NCBI GenBank assembly: GCA_019634975.1
Contig: JAHCAI010000013.1
Span: 1-64,000, forward strand
Length of the DNA stretch: 64,000 nucleotides
From: Burkholderiales bacterium
GTDB lineage: Bacteria; Pseudomonadota; Gammaproteobacteria; Burkholderiales; SG8-41
Direction: 5' to 3'
The notes under the pieces were generated by a model. The model was given only the letters and a program-made list of their open reading frames with translations, ran no database searches and had not been told where the DNA came from. Each line of letters begins with the position of its first letter. The first letter of the stretch is position 1. A program made the position numbers and the translations under genes. Of this stretch, positions 1-10,608 are shown one piece after another.

Positions 1-112
1 ATTTGAATTGCGCACACCAAGCCGTCGGTACACAGGAAGCGAGCGTTATGACACCGCGAACTTGCAACTTCCCCGAAGCCCGGCGATAGCTGCGTCAATT
101 TTCTGGTAGCGG

Positions 113-142
113 AAAAAAAGTGCGGCCTGCCGCACTTTTTTT
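113..142. terminator. Hairpin with T-tract just upstream of thrS (terminator or attenuator)
   Basis: A six-base-pair GC stem (GTGCGG at 120-125 and CCGCAC at 130-135) with a CCTG loop is flanked by A7 at 113-119 and T7 at 136-142, so it reads as an intrinsic terminator on both strands. Its T-tract ends only 22 bases before the thrS start codon. Either it ends an upstream transcript or it is a leader attenuator that thrS transcripts must pass. Bases 1-112 hold no gene I can recognise. Confidence 0.8.
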
Positions 143-164
143 GTTTCCAGTCACGGAACCCGAC

Positions 165-2081
165 ATGATCAACATCACATTGCCCGACGGATCGGTCAGA
201 TCCTATGAACAACCGGTGACGGTGGCCGAGGTGGCGGCCTCCATCGGTGCCGGACTTGCCAAGGCGGCACTCGCCGGGCGGGTCAACGGCAGGCTGGTCG
301 ATATTTCGCACCGCATCGAGTCGGATGCCGAGCTGGCAGTGATCACCGATCGCAATCCCGAGGGCCTGGACATGCTGCGGCACTCGACGGCGCACCTGCT
401 GGCCCATGCGGTGAAAGAGCTGTTTCCCGATGCGCAGGTGACGATCGGGCCGGTGATCGAGGACGGCTTCTACTACGATTTTTCCTACAGGCGGCCCTTC
501 ACGCCCGAGGATCTCGCGGCGATCGAAAAGCGCATGCTGGAAATCAGCAGGCGCGATATCCGCGTCGTGCGGGAAGTGATGCCTCGTGACGAGGCGGTGC
601 AGTTTTTCTCCGACATGGGGGAGAAGTACAAGTCGCAGATCATCGCGTCGATCCCCTCTGACGAGCCGATTTCGCTGTATCGCCAGGGCAATTTCATCGA
701 CCTCTGCCGCGGGCCGCATGTGCCGTCCACCGGCAAGCTGAAGGTTTTCAAGCTGATGAAGGTGGCCGGGGCCTACTGGCGCGGGGACTCGAAGAACGAG
801 ATGCTGCAGCGGATTTATGGCACGGCCTGGGCGCGGAAGGAAGACCAGGACCAGTACCTGCACCGACTCGAGGAGGCGGAAAAGCGCGACCACCGCAAGC
901 TGGGCCGCCAGCTCGACCTGTTTCACATGCAGGACGAGGCGCCGGGCATGGTGTTCTGGCACGCCAATGGCTGGGTGATCTGGCAGGCGATAGAGCAATA
1001 CATGCGCGGCTTGCTGACCGAGGCCGGGTACCGCGAGGTGCGCACGCCGCAGGTGATGGACCGGGTGCTGTGGGAGCGTTCCGGGCACTGGGAGAACTAC
1101 CGTGAATACATGTTCACGACCGAATCGGAGAAGCGCGATTACGCGGTGAAGCCGATGAACTGCCCCGGGCATGTTCAGATTTTCAACCAGGGCGTCAAAA
1201 GCTATCGCGATCTCCCGCTGCGTATCGCCGAGTTCGGCTCCTGCCACCGCAACGAGCCCTCCGGTGCGTTGCATGGCCTGATGCGGGTGCGCGGCTTCGT
1301 GCAGGACGATGCACACATTTTCTGCACCGAGGAGCAGGTGCAGCGGGAGGCCGGCGACTTCGTCGACCTGCTGCGCCGGGTCTATGCTGATTTCGGCTTC
1401 GACCATATCCTGGTCAAGCTGTCCACGCGTCCGGAAAAGCGCATCGGGGATGATGCGGTCTGGGACCGTGCCGAGGCCGCACTCAAGGCGACGTTGGACG
1501 AAAAAGGACTCGAATGGGAGCTTAATCCCGGTGAAGGCGCCTTCTACGGCCCGAAAATCGAGTTTTCACTGAAAGACTCGCTGGGCCGGATCTGGCAATG
1601 CGGCACCCTGCAGCTCGATTTCGCATTGCCCCAGCGTCTGGGCGCAGAGTATGTGGCCGAAGACAACAGCCGGCGCACGCCGGTGATGCTGCATCGTGCC
1701 ATCCTCGGTTCGCTGGAGCGTTTCATCGGCATCCTGATCGAGCACTATGCCGGGGCGATGCCGGCTTGGCTGTCCCCGCTGCAGGCCGTGGTCATGAACA
1801 TTTCCGAGGCCCAGGCCGGGCACGTGGCTGGCGTCGTGGAAACACTCAAAAAAGCCGGTTTCCGGGCCGAAGCGGACTTGAGAAACGAGAAAATTTCCTA
1901 TAAAATCCGGGAACATAGTCTCAAAAAGCTGCCCTTCCAGCTGGTTGTCGGCGACAAGGAAGTGGCAGCACAAAAGGTGGCCGTGCGTTCCCGTGGAGGC
2001 GAGGATCTGGGGCAGATGTCCCTGGATGCCTTCATGTCGCTTTTGGACAGCGACATCGCGAAAAAGGGGCGTTCGGCCTGA
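165..2081 (+). CDS. thrS: Threonyl-tRNA synthetase
   Basis: Charges tRNA-Thr in the cytoplasm. The 638 residues match the family length (about 640). An N-terminal TGS domain covers roughly residues 1-62. The editing domain follows, with the HSTAH motif placing His73 and His77 as in E. coli, and CRGPH near 182. The class II core has the zinc-site motifs MNCPGH, DDAHIFC and MLHRAILGS, and an anticodon-binding domain ends the protein. I chose ATG 165 (MINITLPDG) because it matches the family N-terminus. The longer reading from GTG 120 would begin inside the upstream hairpin. It heads the thrS-infC-rpmI-rplT-pheST-ihfA group. Confidence 0.97.
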   Translation: MINITLPDGSVRSYEQPVTVAEVAASIGAGLAKAALAGRVNGRLVDISHRIESDAELAVITDRNPEGLDMLRHSTAHLLAHAVKELFPDAQVTIGPVIEDGFYYDFSYRRPFTPEDLAAIEKRMLEISRRDIRVVREVMPRDEAVQFFSDMGEKYKSQIIASIPSDEPISLYRQGNFIDLCRGPHVPSTGKLKVFKLMKVAGAYWRGDSKNEMLQRIYGTAWARKEDQDQYLHRLEEAEKRDHRKLGRQLDLFHMQDEAPGMVFWHANGWVIWQAIEQYMRGLLTEAGYREVRTPQVMDRVLWERSGHWENYREYMFTTESEKRDYAVKPMNCPGHVQIFNQGVKSYRDLPLRIAEFGSCHRNEPSGALHGLMRVRGFVQDDAHIFCTEEQVQREAGDFVDLLRRVYADFGFDHILVKLSTRPEKRIGDDAVWDRAEAALKATLDEKGLEWELNPGEGAFYGPKIEFSLKDSLGRIWQCGTLQLDFALPQRLGAEYVAEDNSRRTPVMLHRAILGSLERFIGILIEHYAGAMPAWLSPLQAVVMNISEAQAGHVAGVVETLKKAGFRAEADLRNEKISYKIREHSLKKLPFQLVVGDKEVAAQKVAVRSRGGEDLGQMSLDAFMSLLDSDIAKKGRSA

Positions 2082-2107
2082 ATGCAACGAATATCGGGAG
2101 TTTTCGC

Positions 2108-2770
2108 ATAGCTCAGGAAAAGGAAGCCCGGATCAACGGTGAAATCACCGCCCCGGAAGTGCGGGTCATCGGAGCAGACGGCTCGCAGGTCGGTGTGATC
2201 AGCATCGCTGCCGCCAACAGGCTGGCCGAGGAAGCCGAACTGGATCTGGTGGAAATTGCGCCCACGGCAAAGCCGCCGGTGTGCCGCATCATGGATTACG
2301 GGAAATTCAAGTACCGTGAGAGCAAGAAGCAGCACGAAGCAAGGCTCAAGCAAAAGCAGATCGTCGTCAAGGAAGTGAAATTCCGTCCGGGTACGGACGA
2401 AGGCGACTACAAGATCAAACTGCGCAATCTGACCCGCTTTCTCGAAGAGGGCGACAAGGCGAAGATCACGCTGCGTTTCAGGGGGCGCGAGATGGCGCAC
2501 CAGGAGTTCGGCTTTCGCCTGCTGGAGCGCGTGAAGACGGACCTGATGGATCTGGCCGTCGTCGAGCAGTTCCCGAAGATGGAGGGCCGCCAGCTGGTGA
2601 TGGTGCTGGGGCCGAAGAAGGTGCAGGTGCAGGCCAAGCCTGCAGCAACGAAGAATTCCCCGAAGGCTGCAGACAAGGCATCGGGTGAAAAACCGGCGGC
2701 AACGCCGGCCAAGGTGGTTGTGGCAGCGGGCGCTCCGGCGCAGGCATCCGCGACCGTTGAAAAGAAGTAG
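2108..2770 (+). CDS. infC: Translation initiation factor IF-3, probable AUA start
   Basis: Binds the 30S subunit and checks the start codon and initiator tRNA. The family N-terminus ([18 protein letters not shown]) is encoded from ATA 2108, preceded by GGGAG at 2096-2100 with a 7-base spacer. The nearest standard start, GTG 2159, would remove the conserved RINGEI segment. Hallmarks include [27 protein letters not shown] and [10 protein letters not shown]. After the usual C-terminus (MVMVLGPKK) there is an extra Ala/Lys/Pro-rich tail of about 45 residues. A non-AUG start read poorly in the presence of IF-3 is the known basis of infC autoregulation in enterobacteria, where it is AUU. The AUA assignment here is inferred from alignment and the ribosome-binding site. 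Confidence 0.93.
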   Translation: MAQEKEARINGEITAPEVRVIGADGSQVGVISIAAANRLAEEAELDLVEIAPTAKPPVCRIMDYGKFKYRESKKQHEARLKQKQIVVKEVKFRPGTDEGDYKIKLRNLTRFLEEGDKAKITLRFRGREMAHQEFGFRLLERVKTDLMDLAVVEQFPKMEGRQLVMVLGPKKVQVQAKPAATKNSPKAADKASGEKPAATPAKVVVAAGAPAQASATVEKK

Positions 2771-2833
2771 TGATCGGGCTTCAAGCCCGGCGGCAACGCC
2801 GGCGCCCGACGCTAGGCTAAAACAGGAGTCACC
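2771..2833 (+). promoter_or_regulatory. rpmI-rplT leader with two competing hairpins
   Basis: Between infC and rpmI two stems share bases 2787-2789 and so exclude each other: 2775-2779 with 2785-2789, and 2787-2792 with 2797-2802 around a GCAA loop. Ribosomal protein L20 represses this operon through leader structure in E. coli and Bacillus. Whether these stems do the same here is inference. The rpmI ribosome-binding site (AGGAG) lies at the end of the region. Confidence 0.35.
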
Positions 2834-3028
2834 ATGCCGAAGATGAAAAGCAAGAGCGGCGCGGCCAAGCGATTCAAGAAGCTGGGCAGCGGCGCGTTCA
2901 AGCGCAGTTCCTCGAACATGCGCCATATCCTCACCAAGAAGAGCACCAAGCGCAAGCGCCAGCTGCGCGGCACGACCATGGTGCACGATTCCGACCAGCG
3001 CGCGGTGCGTGCGATGCTGCCTTACTGA
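2834..3028 (+). CDS. rpmI: 50S ribosomal protein L35
   Basis: A 64-residue basic protein starting [14 protein letters not shown], with the family features [15 protein letters not shown] and a C-terminal MLPY. The length matches L35 (64-65 residues). It lies 63 bases after infC, with a good AGGAG site, and 15 bases before rplT, the conserved infC-rpmI-rplT order. Confidence 0.97.
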   Translation: MPKMKSKSGAAKRFKKLGSGAFKRSSSNMRHILTKKSTKRKRQLRGTTMVHDSDQRAVRAMLPY

Positions 3029-3043
3029 TCGGGGAGAACAGTC

Positions 3044-3403
3044 ATGCCAAGAGTCAAACGTGGGGTCATCGCCCGCAAGGCGCACAAGAAGGTCCTGAAG
3101 GCCGCCAAGGGTTTCCGCGGCCGTCGCGGCAATGTATTCCGCATCGCCAACGAAGCGGTAATGCGTGCGGGGCAGTATGCCTATCGTGACCGCCGCACCA
3201 AGAAGCGCGAATTCCGTGCCCTGTGGATCACCCGCATCAATGCGGCAGTCCGCGAGCACGGCATGACCTACAGCGTGTTCATGAACGGCCTGAAGAAGGC
3301 TGCGATCGAGGTCGATCGCAAGGTGCTTGCGGACATCGCCGTGTTCGACAAGCCTGCTTTCCAGCGGTTTGTGGAGCAGGCCAGGACGAGCCTCGGCGCG
3401 TAA
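3044..3403 (+). CDS. rplT: 50S ribosomal protein L20
   Basis: A 119-residue 23S rRNA-binding assembly protein and, in studied bacteria, the repressor of its own operon. The start [16 protein letters not shown], the segment [13 protein letters not shown] and [17 protein letters not shown] are typical of L20. A GGGGAG ribosome-binding site precedes the ATG. A strong intrinsic terminator follows 14 bases after the stop. Confidence 0.97.
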   Translation: MPRVKRGVIARKAHKKVLKAAKGFRGRRGNVFRIANEAVMRAGQYAYRDRRTKKREFRALWITRINAAVREHGMTYSVFMNGLKKAAIEVDRKVLADIAVFDKPAFQRFVEQARTSLGA

Positions 3404-3417
3404 ACAGACGCATCCGG

Positions 3418-3448
3418 AAAAGGAGGCTCGCAGAGCCTCCTTTTTTTT
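3418..3448 (+). terminator. Intrinsic terminator after rplT, immediately before pheS
   Basis: The stem GGAGGCTC (3422-3429) / GAGCCTCC (3433-3440) with a three-base loop is followed by eight T residues. It ends 25 bases before pheS. In E. coli the rplT-pheS interval holds the pheM leader-peptide attenuator. No leader peptide rich in Phe is visible here. Confidence 0.88.
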
Positions 3449-3464
3449 CACTGGATTCCGCTAA

Positions 3465-4460
<996 letters not shown>

Positions 4461-4472
4461 GCGCCCGCTGCC

Positions 4473-6821
4473 ATGAGAATTTCGGAACATTGGCTGCGCG
4501 AGCTGGTCGACCCGGCGCTCTCGACCGCGCAACTGTCTGACCTGCTGACCTTCGGCGGAGTGGAAGTGGAGGCGGTGGAGCCTGCGGCACCGCCATTTGA
4601 CCGGGTGGTGGTGGCCGAGGTGCTCTCGGTGGAGAAGCACCCCCAGGCCGACCGCCTGAATGTATGCAGGGCTAATGCCGGAACCGCGCCGCTCACCATC
4701 GTCTGCGGCGCGCCGAATGTGCGCGCCGGCATGCGAGTGCCGGCGGCACTGGTCGGCGCGCGGCTCCCGGGCATGGAGATCAAGCCGGCCAAGGTGCGCG
4801 GTGTTGAGTCGCAGGGCATGCTCTGCTCGGCGCGCGAGCTGGGTCTCGGCGACTGCGCGGACGGGCTGCTCGAGCTGCCGGTGACTGCGACCATTGGCAT
4901 GTCGGTCCGTGATCTGCTGGATCTCGATGACCACGTGCTGGTCACCAAGCCGACGCCCAACCGCGGCGATTGCCTGAGCGTCTTGGGCATGGCGCGCGAA
5001 GTGGCGGCATTGAGCGGTGCCAGGCTGAAGTGGGCGGCTCCGGCGGCGCTGCGGCCGCAGATCGAGGACCGTGCCGCCGTCACGGTCGAGGCGCCGGCCG
5101 ATTGCCCGCGTTACGGCGCGCGTGTCATCCGCGGCGTGAATGCGAAAGCCTTGACCCCGGAGTGGATGCTGCGGCGTCTGGCGCGTGGCGGCATCCGCGC
5201 GATCAGCGCGGTAGTCGACATCACGAACTACGTGCTGCTGGAAATGGGACAGCCGCTGCATGCCTTTGACGCCGCGCGGGTGGCGGGAGGGGTTTGTGTG
5301 CGACGCGCGCGCGATGGTGAGGAACTGAAGCTCCTCAACGGCAGCCTGTTGCGCCTCGATTCCGATTACCTGGTGATTGCCGATGCGAAGCAGCCGCTGG
5401 CGCTCGCCGGCATCATGGGCGGCGAGGACAGCGGTGTCACCGGCGGGACCCGTGACGTGATCCTGGAAAGCGCATTCTTCATGCCGGAAGTCATTGCCGG
5501 CAAGACCCGTGAACTCGGATTCGGCTCGGACTCGGCCTACCGGTTCGAGCGCGGTGTCGATTTCGCCGGAACACGCAATGCGATGGAGCGTGCGACCCAG
5601 CTCATTTTGCAGATCTGCGGCGGCCGGACGGGACCGGTTGTCGAGGTTGCGGGCACGCTGCCGTCACGCCGGCCGGTAAGGCTGCGCCTGCCGCGCGCGC
5701 GACGGATCCTGGGCTTCGGTGTCGAGGCTGCGGCCGCGGTCTCGATCCTCGAGCGCTTGGGCTGCCGTCCGGTGCTGGCCGGTGACACGGTCGAGGTCTC
5801 GCCGCCGAGCTACCGCTTTGACATCGCCATCGAGGAAGATCTGATCGAGGAACTGGCGCGTGTTACCGGTTATGACCGGATACCTGCGGAGGTGCCAGTG
5901 GCGCGGGCGAACATGCTGCCTGCGGCCGAAGCCCAACGCGGTGCGGCAACGGTCCGGCGAACGCTGGCGGCACTGGATTTCCAGGAAGTTGTCACCTACA
6001 GCTTCGTGGATAGCGCCTGGGAAGCGGATTTCTGTTCGAATCCGGATCCGGTCGCGCTGGCCAACCCGATCGCCAGCCAGATGGGCGTGATGCGCTCGAG
6101 CCTGATCGGCGGACTGGTCCAGGCCGTCGGATTCAACGCAAGCCGCAAGCAGCCACGGTTGCGCATGTTCGAAATCGGACGCTGCTTCATCAATGCACCG
6201 GGATATCCCCAGCCCTGGCGTGTGGGGGCTGTGGCTTATGGCGATGCGCACCCGCAGCAGTGGGGGGTGCCTGCGCGGATCACCGATTTTTTCGACCTGA
6301 AGGCGGATCTGGAAGCGCTGCTGGCGCCGGCCGTGGCGATTTTCGTGCCCGCAGAGCATCCGGCGCTGCATCCCGGCAAGTCGGCGCGTGTTGTGCTGGA
6401 CGGACAGGAGATCGGCTGGATCGGGGAATTGCATCCGCGCTGGCAGCGGAAGTATGATCTGGCGGCGTCTCCGGTGCTGTTTGAGCTCGAGCTGGCTGCC
6501 GTCGAGAAGCGCCCGCTGCCGGCCGGCGGGGAAGTGCCCAAGTTCCCGGCCATGCGCCGCGATCTGGCCGCGGAGTTCGAAGAAAGCGTCCGCTTTGGCG
6601 ACATCATCGCCGAGCTGAGGAGGGCCGGGCCGGCGATTTTGCGGGACGTCACGGTGTTCGATTTATACCGCGGCGAGGGGGTCCAAAAAGGCAAAAAAAG
6701 TCTTGCATTCAGTGTGTTATTGCAGGATACTCAAAAAACCTTGACGGACGCAGAAGCTGAAAAAGCGATGTCTGAGCTGCGCCAGATTCTGCAGGAAAAG
6801 TTCAACGCGAAGCTTCGTTGA
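4473..6821 (+). CDS. pheT: Phenylalanyl-tRNA synthetase beta subunit
   Basis: Editing and tRNA-binding subunit, 782 residues (E. coli 795). The N-terminal OB-fold tRNA-binding domain (about residues 39-150) holds [13 protein letters not shown] and [15 protein letters not shown]3/B4 editing, B5 and the catalytic-like core follow. The C-terminal ferredoxin-like anticodon-binding domain begins near [10 protein letters not shown]. It is co-directional with pheS and followed 11 bases later by ihfA. Confidence 0.97.
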   Translation: MRISEHWLRELVDPALSTAQLSDLLTFGGVEVEAVEPAAPPFDRVVVAEVLSVEKHPQADRLNVCRANAGTAPLTIVCGAPNVRAGMRVPAALVGARLPGMEIKPAKVRGVESQGMLCSARELGLGDCADGLLELPVTATIGMSVRDLLDLDDHVLVTKPTPNRGDCLSVLGMAREVAALSGARLKWAAPAALRPQIEDRAAVTVEAPADCPRYGARVIRGVNAKALTPEWMLRRLARGGIRAISAVVDITNYVLLEMGQPLHAFDAARVAGGVCVRRARDGEELKLLNGSLLRLDSDYLVIADAKQPLALAGIMGGEDSGVTGGTRDVILESAFFMPEVIAGKTRELGFGSDSAYRFERGVDFAGTRNAMERATQLILQICGGRTGPVVEVAGTLPSRRPVRLRLPRARRILGFGVEAAAAVSILERLGCRPVLAGDTVEVSPPSYRFDIAIEEDLIEELARVTGYDRIPAEVPVARANMLPAAEAQRGAATVRRTLAALDFQEVVTYSFVDSAWEADFCSNPDPVALANPIASQMGVMRSSLIGGLVQAVGFNASRKQPRLRMFEIGRCFINAPGYPQPWRVGAVAYGDAHPQQWGVPARITDFFDLKADLEALLAPAVAIFVPAEHPALHPGKSARVVLDGQEIGWIGELHPRWQRKYDLAASPVLFELELAAVEKRPLPAGGEVPKFPAMRRDLAAEFEESVRFGDIIAELRRAGPAILRDVTVFDLYRGEGVQKGKKSLAFSVLLQDTQKTLTDAEAEKAMSELRQILQEKFNAKLR

Positions 6822-6832
6822 GAGGGGACAAG

Positions 6833-7141
6833 ATGACGTTAACTAAAGCGGAACTCGCCGATCTGCTGTTCGAGAAGGTGGGCTTCAACAAGCGCGAAGC
6901 CAAGGACATGGTGGAGTCCTTTTTTGACGAGGTCCGCCTCGCGCTGGAAAACGGCAGGGGAGTCAAATTGTCCGGGTTCGGCAATTTCCAGCTTCGCGAC
7001 AAACCGCAGCGTCCTGGCCGCAATCCGAAGACCGGCGAAGAAATCCCCATCTCGGCGCGCCGTGTCGTCACGTTCCACGCATCACAAAAATTGAAGTCGA
7101 TGGTGGAGCAGCATTTCCATGGAAACCAGCGGCAGCCCTAA
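6833..7141 (+). CDS. ihfA: Integration host factor alpha subunit
   Basis: A 102-residue DNA-bending protein of the HU/IHF family that pairs with IHF beta. It shows [20 protein letters not shown], the GFGNFQLR beta strand, and the arm [18 protein letters not shown] carrying the intercalating proline. I chose ATG 6833 over the in-frame GTG 6818 because GAGAGGGG at 6820-6827 is well placed for it and MTLTKAEL is the usual N-terminus. The 3' end overlaps the next gene by 23 bases. Confidence 0.96.
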   Translation: MTLTKAELADLLFEKVGFNKREAKDMVESFFDEVRLALENGRGVKLSGFGNFQLRDKPQRPGRNPKTGEEIPISARRVVTFHASQKLKSMVEQHFHGNQRQP

Positions 7142-7511
7142 GTCGCAGCTCCCGCCGATCCCGGCAAAGCGATATTTCACGATCGGTGAAGTCAGCGAAC
7201 TGTGCGGGGTGAAGCCGCACGTTTTGCGTTACTGGGAACAGGAGTTCACCCAGCTGCGGCCGGTCAAGCGCCGCGGCAACCGGCGCTATTACCAGCACCA
7301 CGAGGTGCTGCTGATCAGGCGTATCCGGGAACTGCTCTACGATCAGGGGTTCACGATCAGCGGGGCACGCAATCGACTCGAAGAAATGTCCAGCGAGCCT
7401 GCGCGCCATTCACGCCGCACCGGGGATGCGACGGCGGCAGCCGTGGCAAAGCCCGTATTGACGAAGCTGCGCCAGGAGCTGAAGACCGTCATTGAAGAGC
7501 TGCGTGCCTGA
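7119..7511 (+). CDS. MerR-family transcriptional regulator
   Basis: A 130-residue regulator with an N-terminal MerR winged helix (about residues 19-88: [20 protein letters not shown], then [19 protein letters not shown]). A short C-terminal helix is predicted to dimerise. It has no effector domain and no cysteine cluster, so it is not a metal sensor of the MerR/CueR kind. The gene follows ihfA directly in many betaproteobacteria, and the start overlaps ihfA by 23 bases, which implies translational coupling. The regulated target is unknown. Confidence 0.88.
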   Translation: METSGSPKSQLPPIPAKRYFTIGEVSELCGVKPHVLRYWEQEFTQLRPVKRRGNRRYYQHHEVLLIRRIRELLYDQGFTISGARNRLEEMSSEPARHSRRTGDATAAAVAKPVLTKLRQELKTVIEELRA

Positions 7512-7543
7512 GCGGGCAGAAGGTTTCCCGCCGCGCGCTGATG

Positions 7544-7549
7544 TATAAT
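7544..7549 (+). promoter_or_regulatory. -10 hexamer of the tRNA-Pro promoter
   Basis: A perfect TATAAT sits 9 bases upstream of the mature tRNA 5' end. The -35 region is not clear, which is acceptable for a stable-RNA promoter only if an activator or UP element helps. The call rests on the hexamer and its position. Confidence 0.5.
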
Positions 7550-7558
7550 CCGGCTCCT

Positions 7559-7635
<77 letters not shown>

Positions 7636-7644
7636 GTTAAAGCA

Positions 7645-7670
7645 AAGGGTTCCGCAAGGAACCCTTTTCC
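7645..7670 (+). terminator. Intrinsic terminator after tRNA-Pro
   Basis: The stem AAGGGTTCC (7645-7653) / GGAACCCTT (7658-7666) closes a GCAA loop and runs into a short T-tract. The region from here to 7893 (about 220 bases) shows no gene or repeat I can support. Confidence 0.9.
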
Positions 7671-7893
7671 GTTTCAGGCGCATCAGCAAAGCCATGCATG
7701 GCCTGGCGGCGGAAACCTGCTGCGCAGCGCGCCTGCTCCGCTTCGTTGGCGTTACGGAAGTTGATAGACTCGAGGTCCGTGTCCGGCTCTCTTTGCCAGC
7801 AGGACAAAGCATCGCCCCGCGCATTTTGATGTCTGTGGCAGGCGCGAGCCGCCCGGACGTGAGCGTACAATTATCTCCGGAATCTTTCCTGAC

Positions 7894-8733
7894 ATGACCT
7901 CGCCGTTTCGCATCGCCTGCCTGCAGATCAACAGCGGCAATGACCTGGAGGCGAACATGACTGTCGTTCGGCAGATGACGGCGGAAGCCGCCAAGAGCGG
8001 TGCGGACCTCGTCCTCTCGCCGGAGTATTTCCTGATGATGGACGGCAGCGGCCGCGTCATGCGCGAGAACGCGCTGCCGCCGGATGGCGGCGGCGCGCTG
8101 CGCGAATTGCAGGCACTGGCGCGCGATACCGGTGTCTGGTTCCTTGCCGGATCGCTGACGCTCAGGTCCGAAGACGGGCGCATCGCCAACCGCTCCTTGC
8201 TGATTGCTGCGGACGGCCGCGTGGTCGCGCACTATGACAAGATCCACATGTTCGATGTGACGCTACCCGATGGCAAGGTTATACGCGAGTCGTCGACCTA
8301 CAAGCCGGGTGATCGTGCGGTGATCGGGCATACGCCCTGGGGCGGGATCGGCATGACCGTCTGCTACGATCTTCGTTTTCCGCAGCTCTTCCGTGCCCTG
8401 GCCCAGCGTGGTGCCGGCTTCATTGCGGTACCCTCGTCCTTTCAGCGCCAGACGGGCAAGGCTCACTGGCATACCCTGATCAGGGCGCGCGCGATAGAGA
8501 ACGCCGCCTATATCTTTGCCCCTGCGATGTGCGGAGAGCATGCCGGTAACCGCCAGACCTACGGACATGCCTTGATCGTTGATCCCTGGGGTGAAGTGCT
8601 CGCCGATGCCGGCGAAGATCCGGGCATTGTCTATGCCGATATCGATCCGGCGCGCGTGGCGAAAATCCGCAGCATGATGCCGTCGCTGGAGCATGACCGG
8701 CCTTATGCCTTTGATCCTGCGGAGAAATCGTAA
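7894..8733 (+). CDS. Carbon-nitrogen hydrolase (Nit1/Nit2-type amidase)
   Basis: Nitrilase-superfamily amidase of 279 residues. The catalytic triad is visible: Glu in LVLSPEYF (about 44), Lys in HYDKIHMFD (about 112) and Cys in GMTVCYDLRFP (about 154). The YDKIHMFD and CYDLRFP motifs place it in the Nit branch whose characterised members hydrolyse deaminated glutathione (repair of an aminotransferase side product). That specific substrate is inferred. Its stop codon lies in an AT-rich element described separately. Confidence 0.85.
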   Translation: MTSPFRIACLQINSGNDLEANMTVVRQMTAEAAKSGADLVLSPEYFLMMDGSGRVMRENALPPDGGGALRELQALARDTGVWFLAGSLTLRSEDGRIANRSLLIAADGRVVAHYDKIHMFDVTLPDGKVIRESSTYKPGDRAVIGHTPWGGIGMTVCYDLRFPQLFRALAQRGAGFIAVPSSFQRQTGKAHWHTLIRARAIENAAYIFAPAMCGEHAGNRQTYGHALIVDPWGEVLADAGEDPGIVYADIDPARVAKIRSMMPSLEHDRPYAFDPAEKS

Positions 8734-8760
8734 AAAAACGTTAAAAAACATATACTTATT
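8723..8760 (-). repeat. AT-rich intergenic element, copy F
   Basis: Read on the minus strand it begins TAAGTATATGTTTTTTAACG and ends in a T-rich stretch running into the stop codon of the nitrilase-family gene. It is the most diverged of six related elements in this window (others at 15010, 28065, 37600, 50335 and 57981). Confidence 0.5.
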
Positions 8761-8821
8761 CAGAATATTTGGCGGTCTATCACGACCGCTGACATGTCGT
8801 GGCGGAGGAGGCACTGCCCGC

Positions 8822-9436
8822 GTGAATGGCTTCGAAGACGGCGCGGAAGCGATGGCGGTCGGGGACCTGCGTGTCGGAACCGCGGTACCGCGCAGGGCGT
8901 ATGGCCCCCTGGCACTGATCGGGCGCCTGGTGCTGCGCGCATTGCGCTGGCGCGCCGAGGGCAGGCTCCCGGACAGCCCGCGCCTGGTTGTCGCCATCGC
9001 GCCGCATTCTTCCAGTTGGGATTTCGTCATAGGCGCAGCATTCCTGTTCACGCTCGGGCTGCGGGTTTCGTTCATCGCCAAGCACACGCTGTTTTTCTGG
9101 CCGCTGGGCCCCTTTCTGCGCTGGCTGGGCGGCATTCCGGTCAACCGTGCACAGCCCGACGACATGGCCGATGCCTTGGCGGCCGAGTTCGGCCGGCGTG
9201 ACCGGCTCTGGCTGGCGATCACGCCGGAGGGCACGCGCAGCCGCGGCGCCCGTTTCAAATCGGGTTTCCATCGCATCGCGAAGGCCGCCAGCGTGCCGGT
9301 GCTGCCCGTATATTTCAATTACCGGCGCCGGGTGACCGGCTTTCTGCCGCTGATGGAGGCCGGCGAGGATATCGCTGCAGGGGTCGAGGCGGTACGGCGG
9401 GAGCTTCTGCGGTACGGTGCGCGGCGGGATCAGTAG
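8822..9436 (+). CDS. PlsC-like lysophospholipid acyltransferase
   Basis: Acyltransferase of about 204 residues. The conserved block I is PHSSSWD (H-x4-D catalytic pair), followed by FIAKHTLFFWP, GGIPVNR and the PEGTRSR block that binds the acceptor phosphate. Family members acylate lysophospholipids or related glycerolipids at the inner membrane. GTG 8822 is chosen because GGAGGAGG lies about 10 bases upstream. The open frame extends back to ATG 8693, but that part is not conserved-looking and overlaps the preceding gene. ATG 8852 is an alternative. The 3' end converges on the acyl-CoA dehydrogenase gene with a few bases of overlap. Confidence 0.8.
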   Translation: MNGFEDGAEAMAVGDLRVGTAVPRRAYGPLALIGRLVLRALRWRAEGRLPDSPRLVVAIAPHSSSWDFVIGAAFLFTLGLRVSFIAKHTLFFWPLGPFLRWLGGIPVNRAQPDDMADALAAEFGRRDRLWLAITPEGTRSRGARFKSGFHRIAKAASVPVLPVYFNYRRRVTGFLPLMEAGEDIAAGVEAVRRELLRYGARRDQ

Positions 9437-10596
9437 GATTTCGGCAGCCCGAGCACACGCTCGGCGATGTAGCAGAGGATCAGCTGAGGGCTGACCGGCG
9501 CGATGCGCGCGATCATCGATTCGCGCAGATAGCGTTCGACGTGGAATTCCTTCGCATATCCCATGCCGCCATGGGTCAGCACCGCGGTCTCGCAGGCCTT
9601 GAAGCCGGCTTCGCCGGCGAAATATTTCGCGGCGTTGGCTTCCGCGCCACAGGGCTTGCCGGCGTCGTAAAGGGTTGCCGCCCGGTAGGTGAGCAGCCGG
9701 GCCGCCTCGAGTTCGATCCAGCGCTGTGCCAGCGGGTGCTGGATCGCCTGGTTCTGGCCGATCGGCCGCTCGAACACGATGCGCTCCCCGGCATAACGCG
9801 CTGCGCGCTCGAGGGCGGCGCGGCCCAGCCCGGCGGCTTCGGCGGCGACCAGGATGCGCTCCGGATTGAGACCGTCGAGGATGTAGCGGAAGCCCTGGCC
9901 TTCCTCGCCGATGCGGTCGGCAGCCGGCACGCGCATGCCGTCGATGAATACCTGGTTGGAGTCGACGGCCTTGCGCCCCATCTTGTCAATCTCGCGCGCC
10001 TCGAATGTGCTGCGGTCGATGTCGGCGTAGAACAGGGTCAGCCCATCGACGGGGTTGGCGGTCTCCTCCAGCGGCGTCGTGCGCGCCAGCAGCAGGATCT
10101 TGTTGGCGACCTGGGCGGTCGAGATCCACACCTTCTGGCCGGAGATCAGATAGTCGTCACCCTCACGAACCGCCCGGGTGCTGAGCCTGGTGGTGTTGAG
10201 GCCGGCACCGGGTTCGGTGACGCCGAAGCAGGCCTTGTCATGCCCCGCGATCAATGGCGGCAACCAGCGTTTCTTCTGTTCGTCGGAGGCGTACACCACC
10301 ACCGGGTGCAGGCCGAAGATGTTCATGTGCACCGCGGATGCGCCGGAAAATCCCGCACCCGAGGCGGCGATGGTTTCCATCATCAGCGCAGCCTCGGTTA
10401 TGCCGAGGCCGCTGCCGCCATACTCCTCGGGCATCGCGATTCCCAGCCAGCCGTCGGCGGCGATCGCCGCGTGAAACTCATGGGGGAAACCGCCATCGCG
10501 GTCCCTCTGCAGCCAGTAACCCGCGTCGAAGCGGGCGCAGACGCGCTCGATCGCGTCGCGGATCGCACGTTGCTCGGCGGAGAACTCGAAGTCCAT
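9430..10596 (-). CDS. Acyl-CoA dehydrogenase family protein
   Basis: FAD-dependent acyl-CoA dehydrogenase of 388 residues with the usual N-terminal helical, middle beta (CFGVTEPGAGLNTT, QKVWIST) and C-terminal helical domains (GERIVFERPIGQNQAIQHPL, THGGMGYAKEFHVERYLRE). The C-terminal YEGT glutamate of MCAD-type enzymes is absent: the aligned segment reads IAPVSPQ. A glutamate at about 246 (GLNPERIL) occupies the position of the catalytic base in isovaleryl-CoA dehydrogenase. It is followed by nothing co-directional and preceded 12 bases upstream by a CoA-transferase gene, so the two probably act on the same acid. Substrate unknown. Confidence 0.9.
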   Translation of the reverse strand: MDFEFSAEQRAIRDAIERVCARFDAGYWLQRDRDGGFPHEFHAAIAADGWLGIAMPEEYGGSGLGITEAALMMETIAASGAGFSGASAVHMNIFGLHPVVVYASDEQKKRWLPPLIAGHDKACFGVTEPGAGLNTTRLSTRAVREGDDYLISGQKVWISTAQVANKILLLARTTPLEETANPVDGLTLFYADIDRSTFEAREIDKMGRKAVDSNQVFIDGMRVPAADRIGEEGQGFRYILDGLNPERILVAAEAAGLGRAALERAARYAGERIVFERPIGQNQAIQHPLAQRWIELEAARLLTYRAATLYDAGKPCGAEANAAKYFAGEAGFKACETAVLTHGGMGYAKEFHVERYLRESMIARIAPVSPQLILCYIAERVLGLPKSY

Positions 10597-10608
10597 TACG
10601 GTTCCCGG

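Noticed and set aside
1..112. Possible 3' end of a gene upstream of thrS
   Set aside because: Two frames stay open for part of it, but there is no recognisable protein sequence.
120..164. GTG start giving thrS 15 extra residues
   Set aside because: The start would be inside the terminator-like hairpin and the residues are not family-like.
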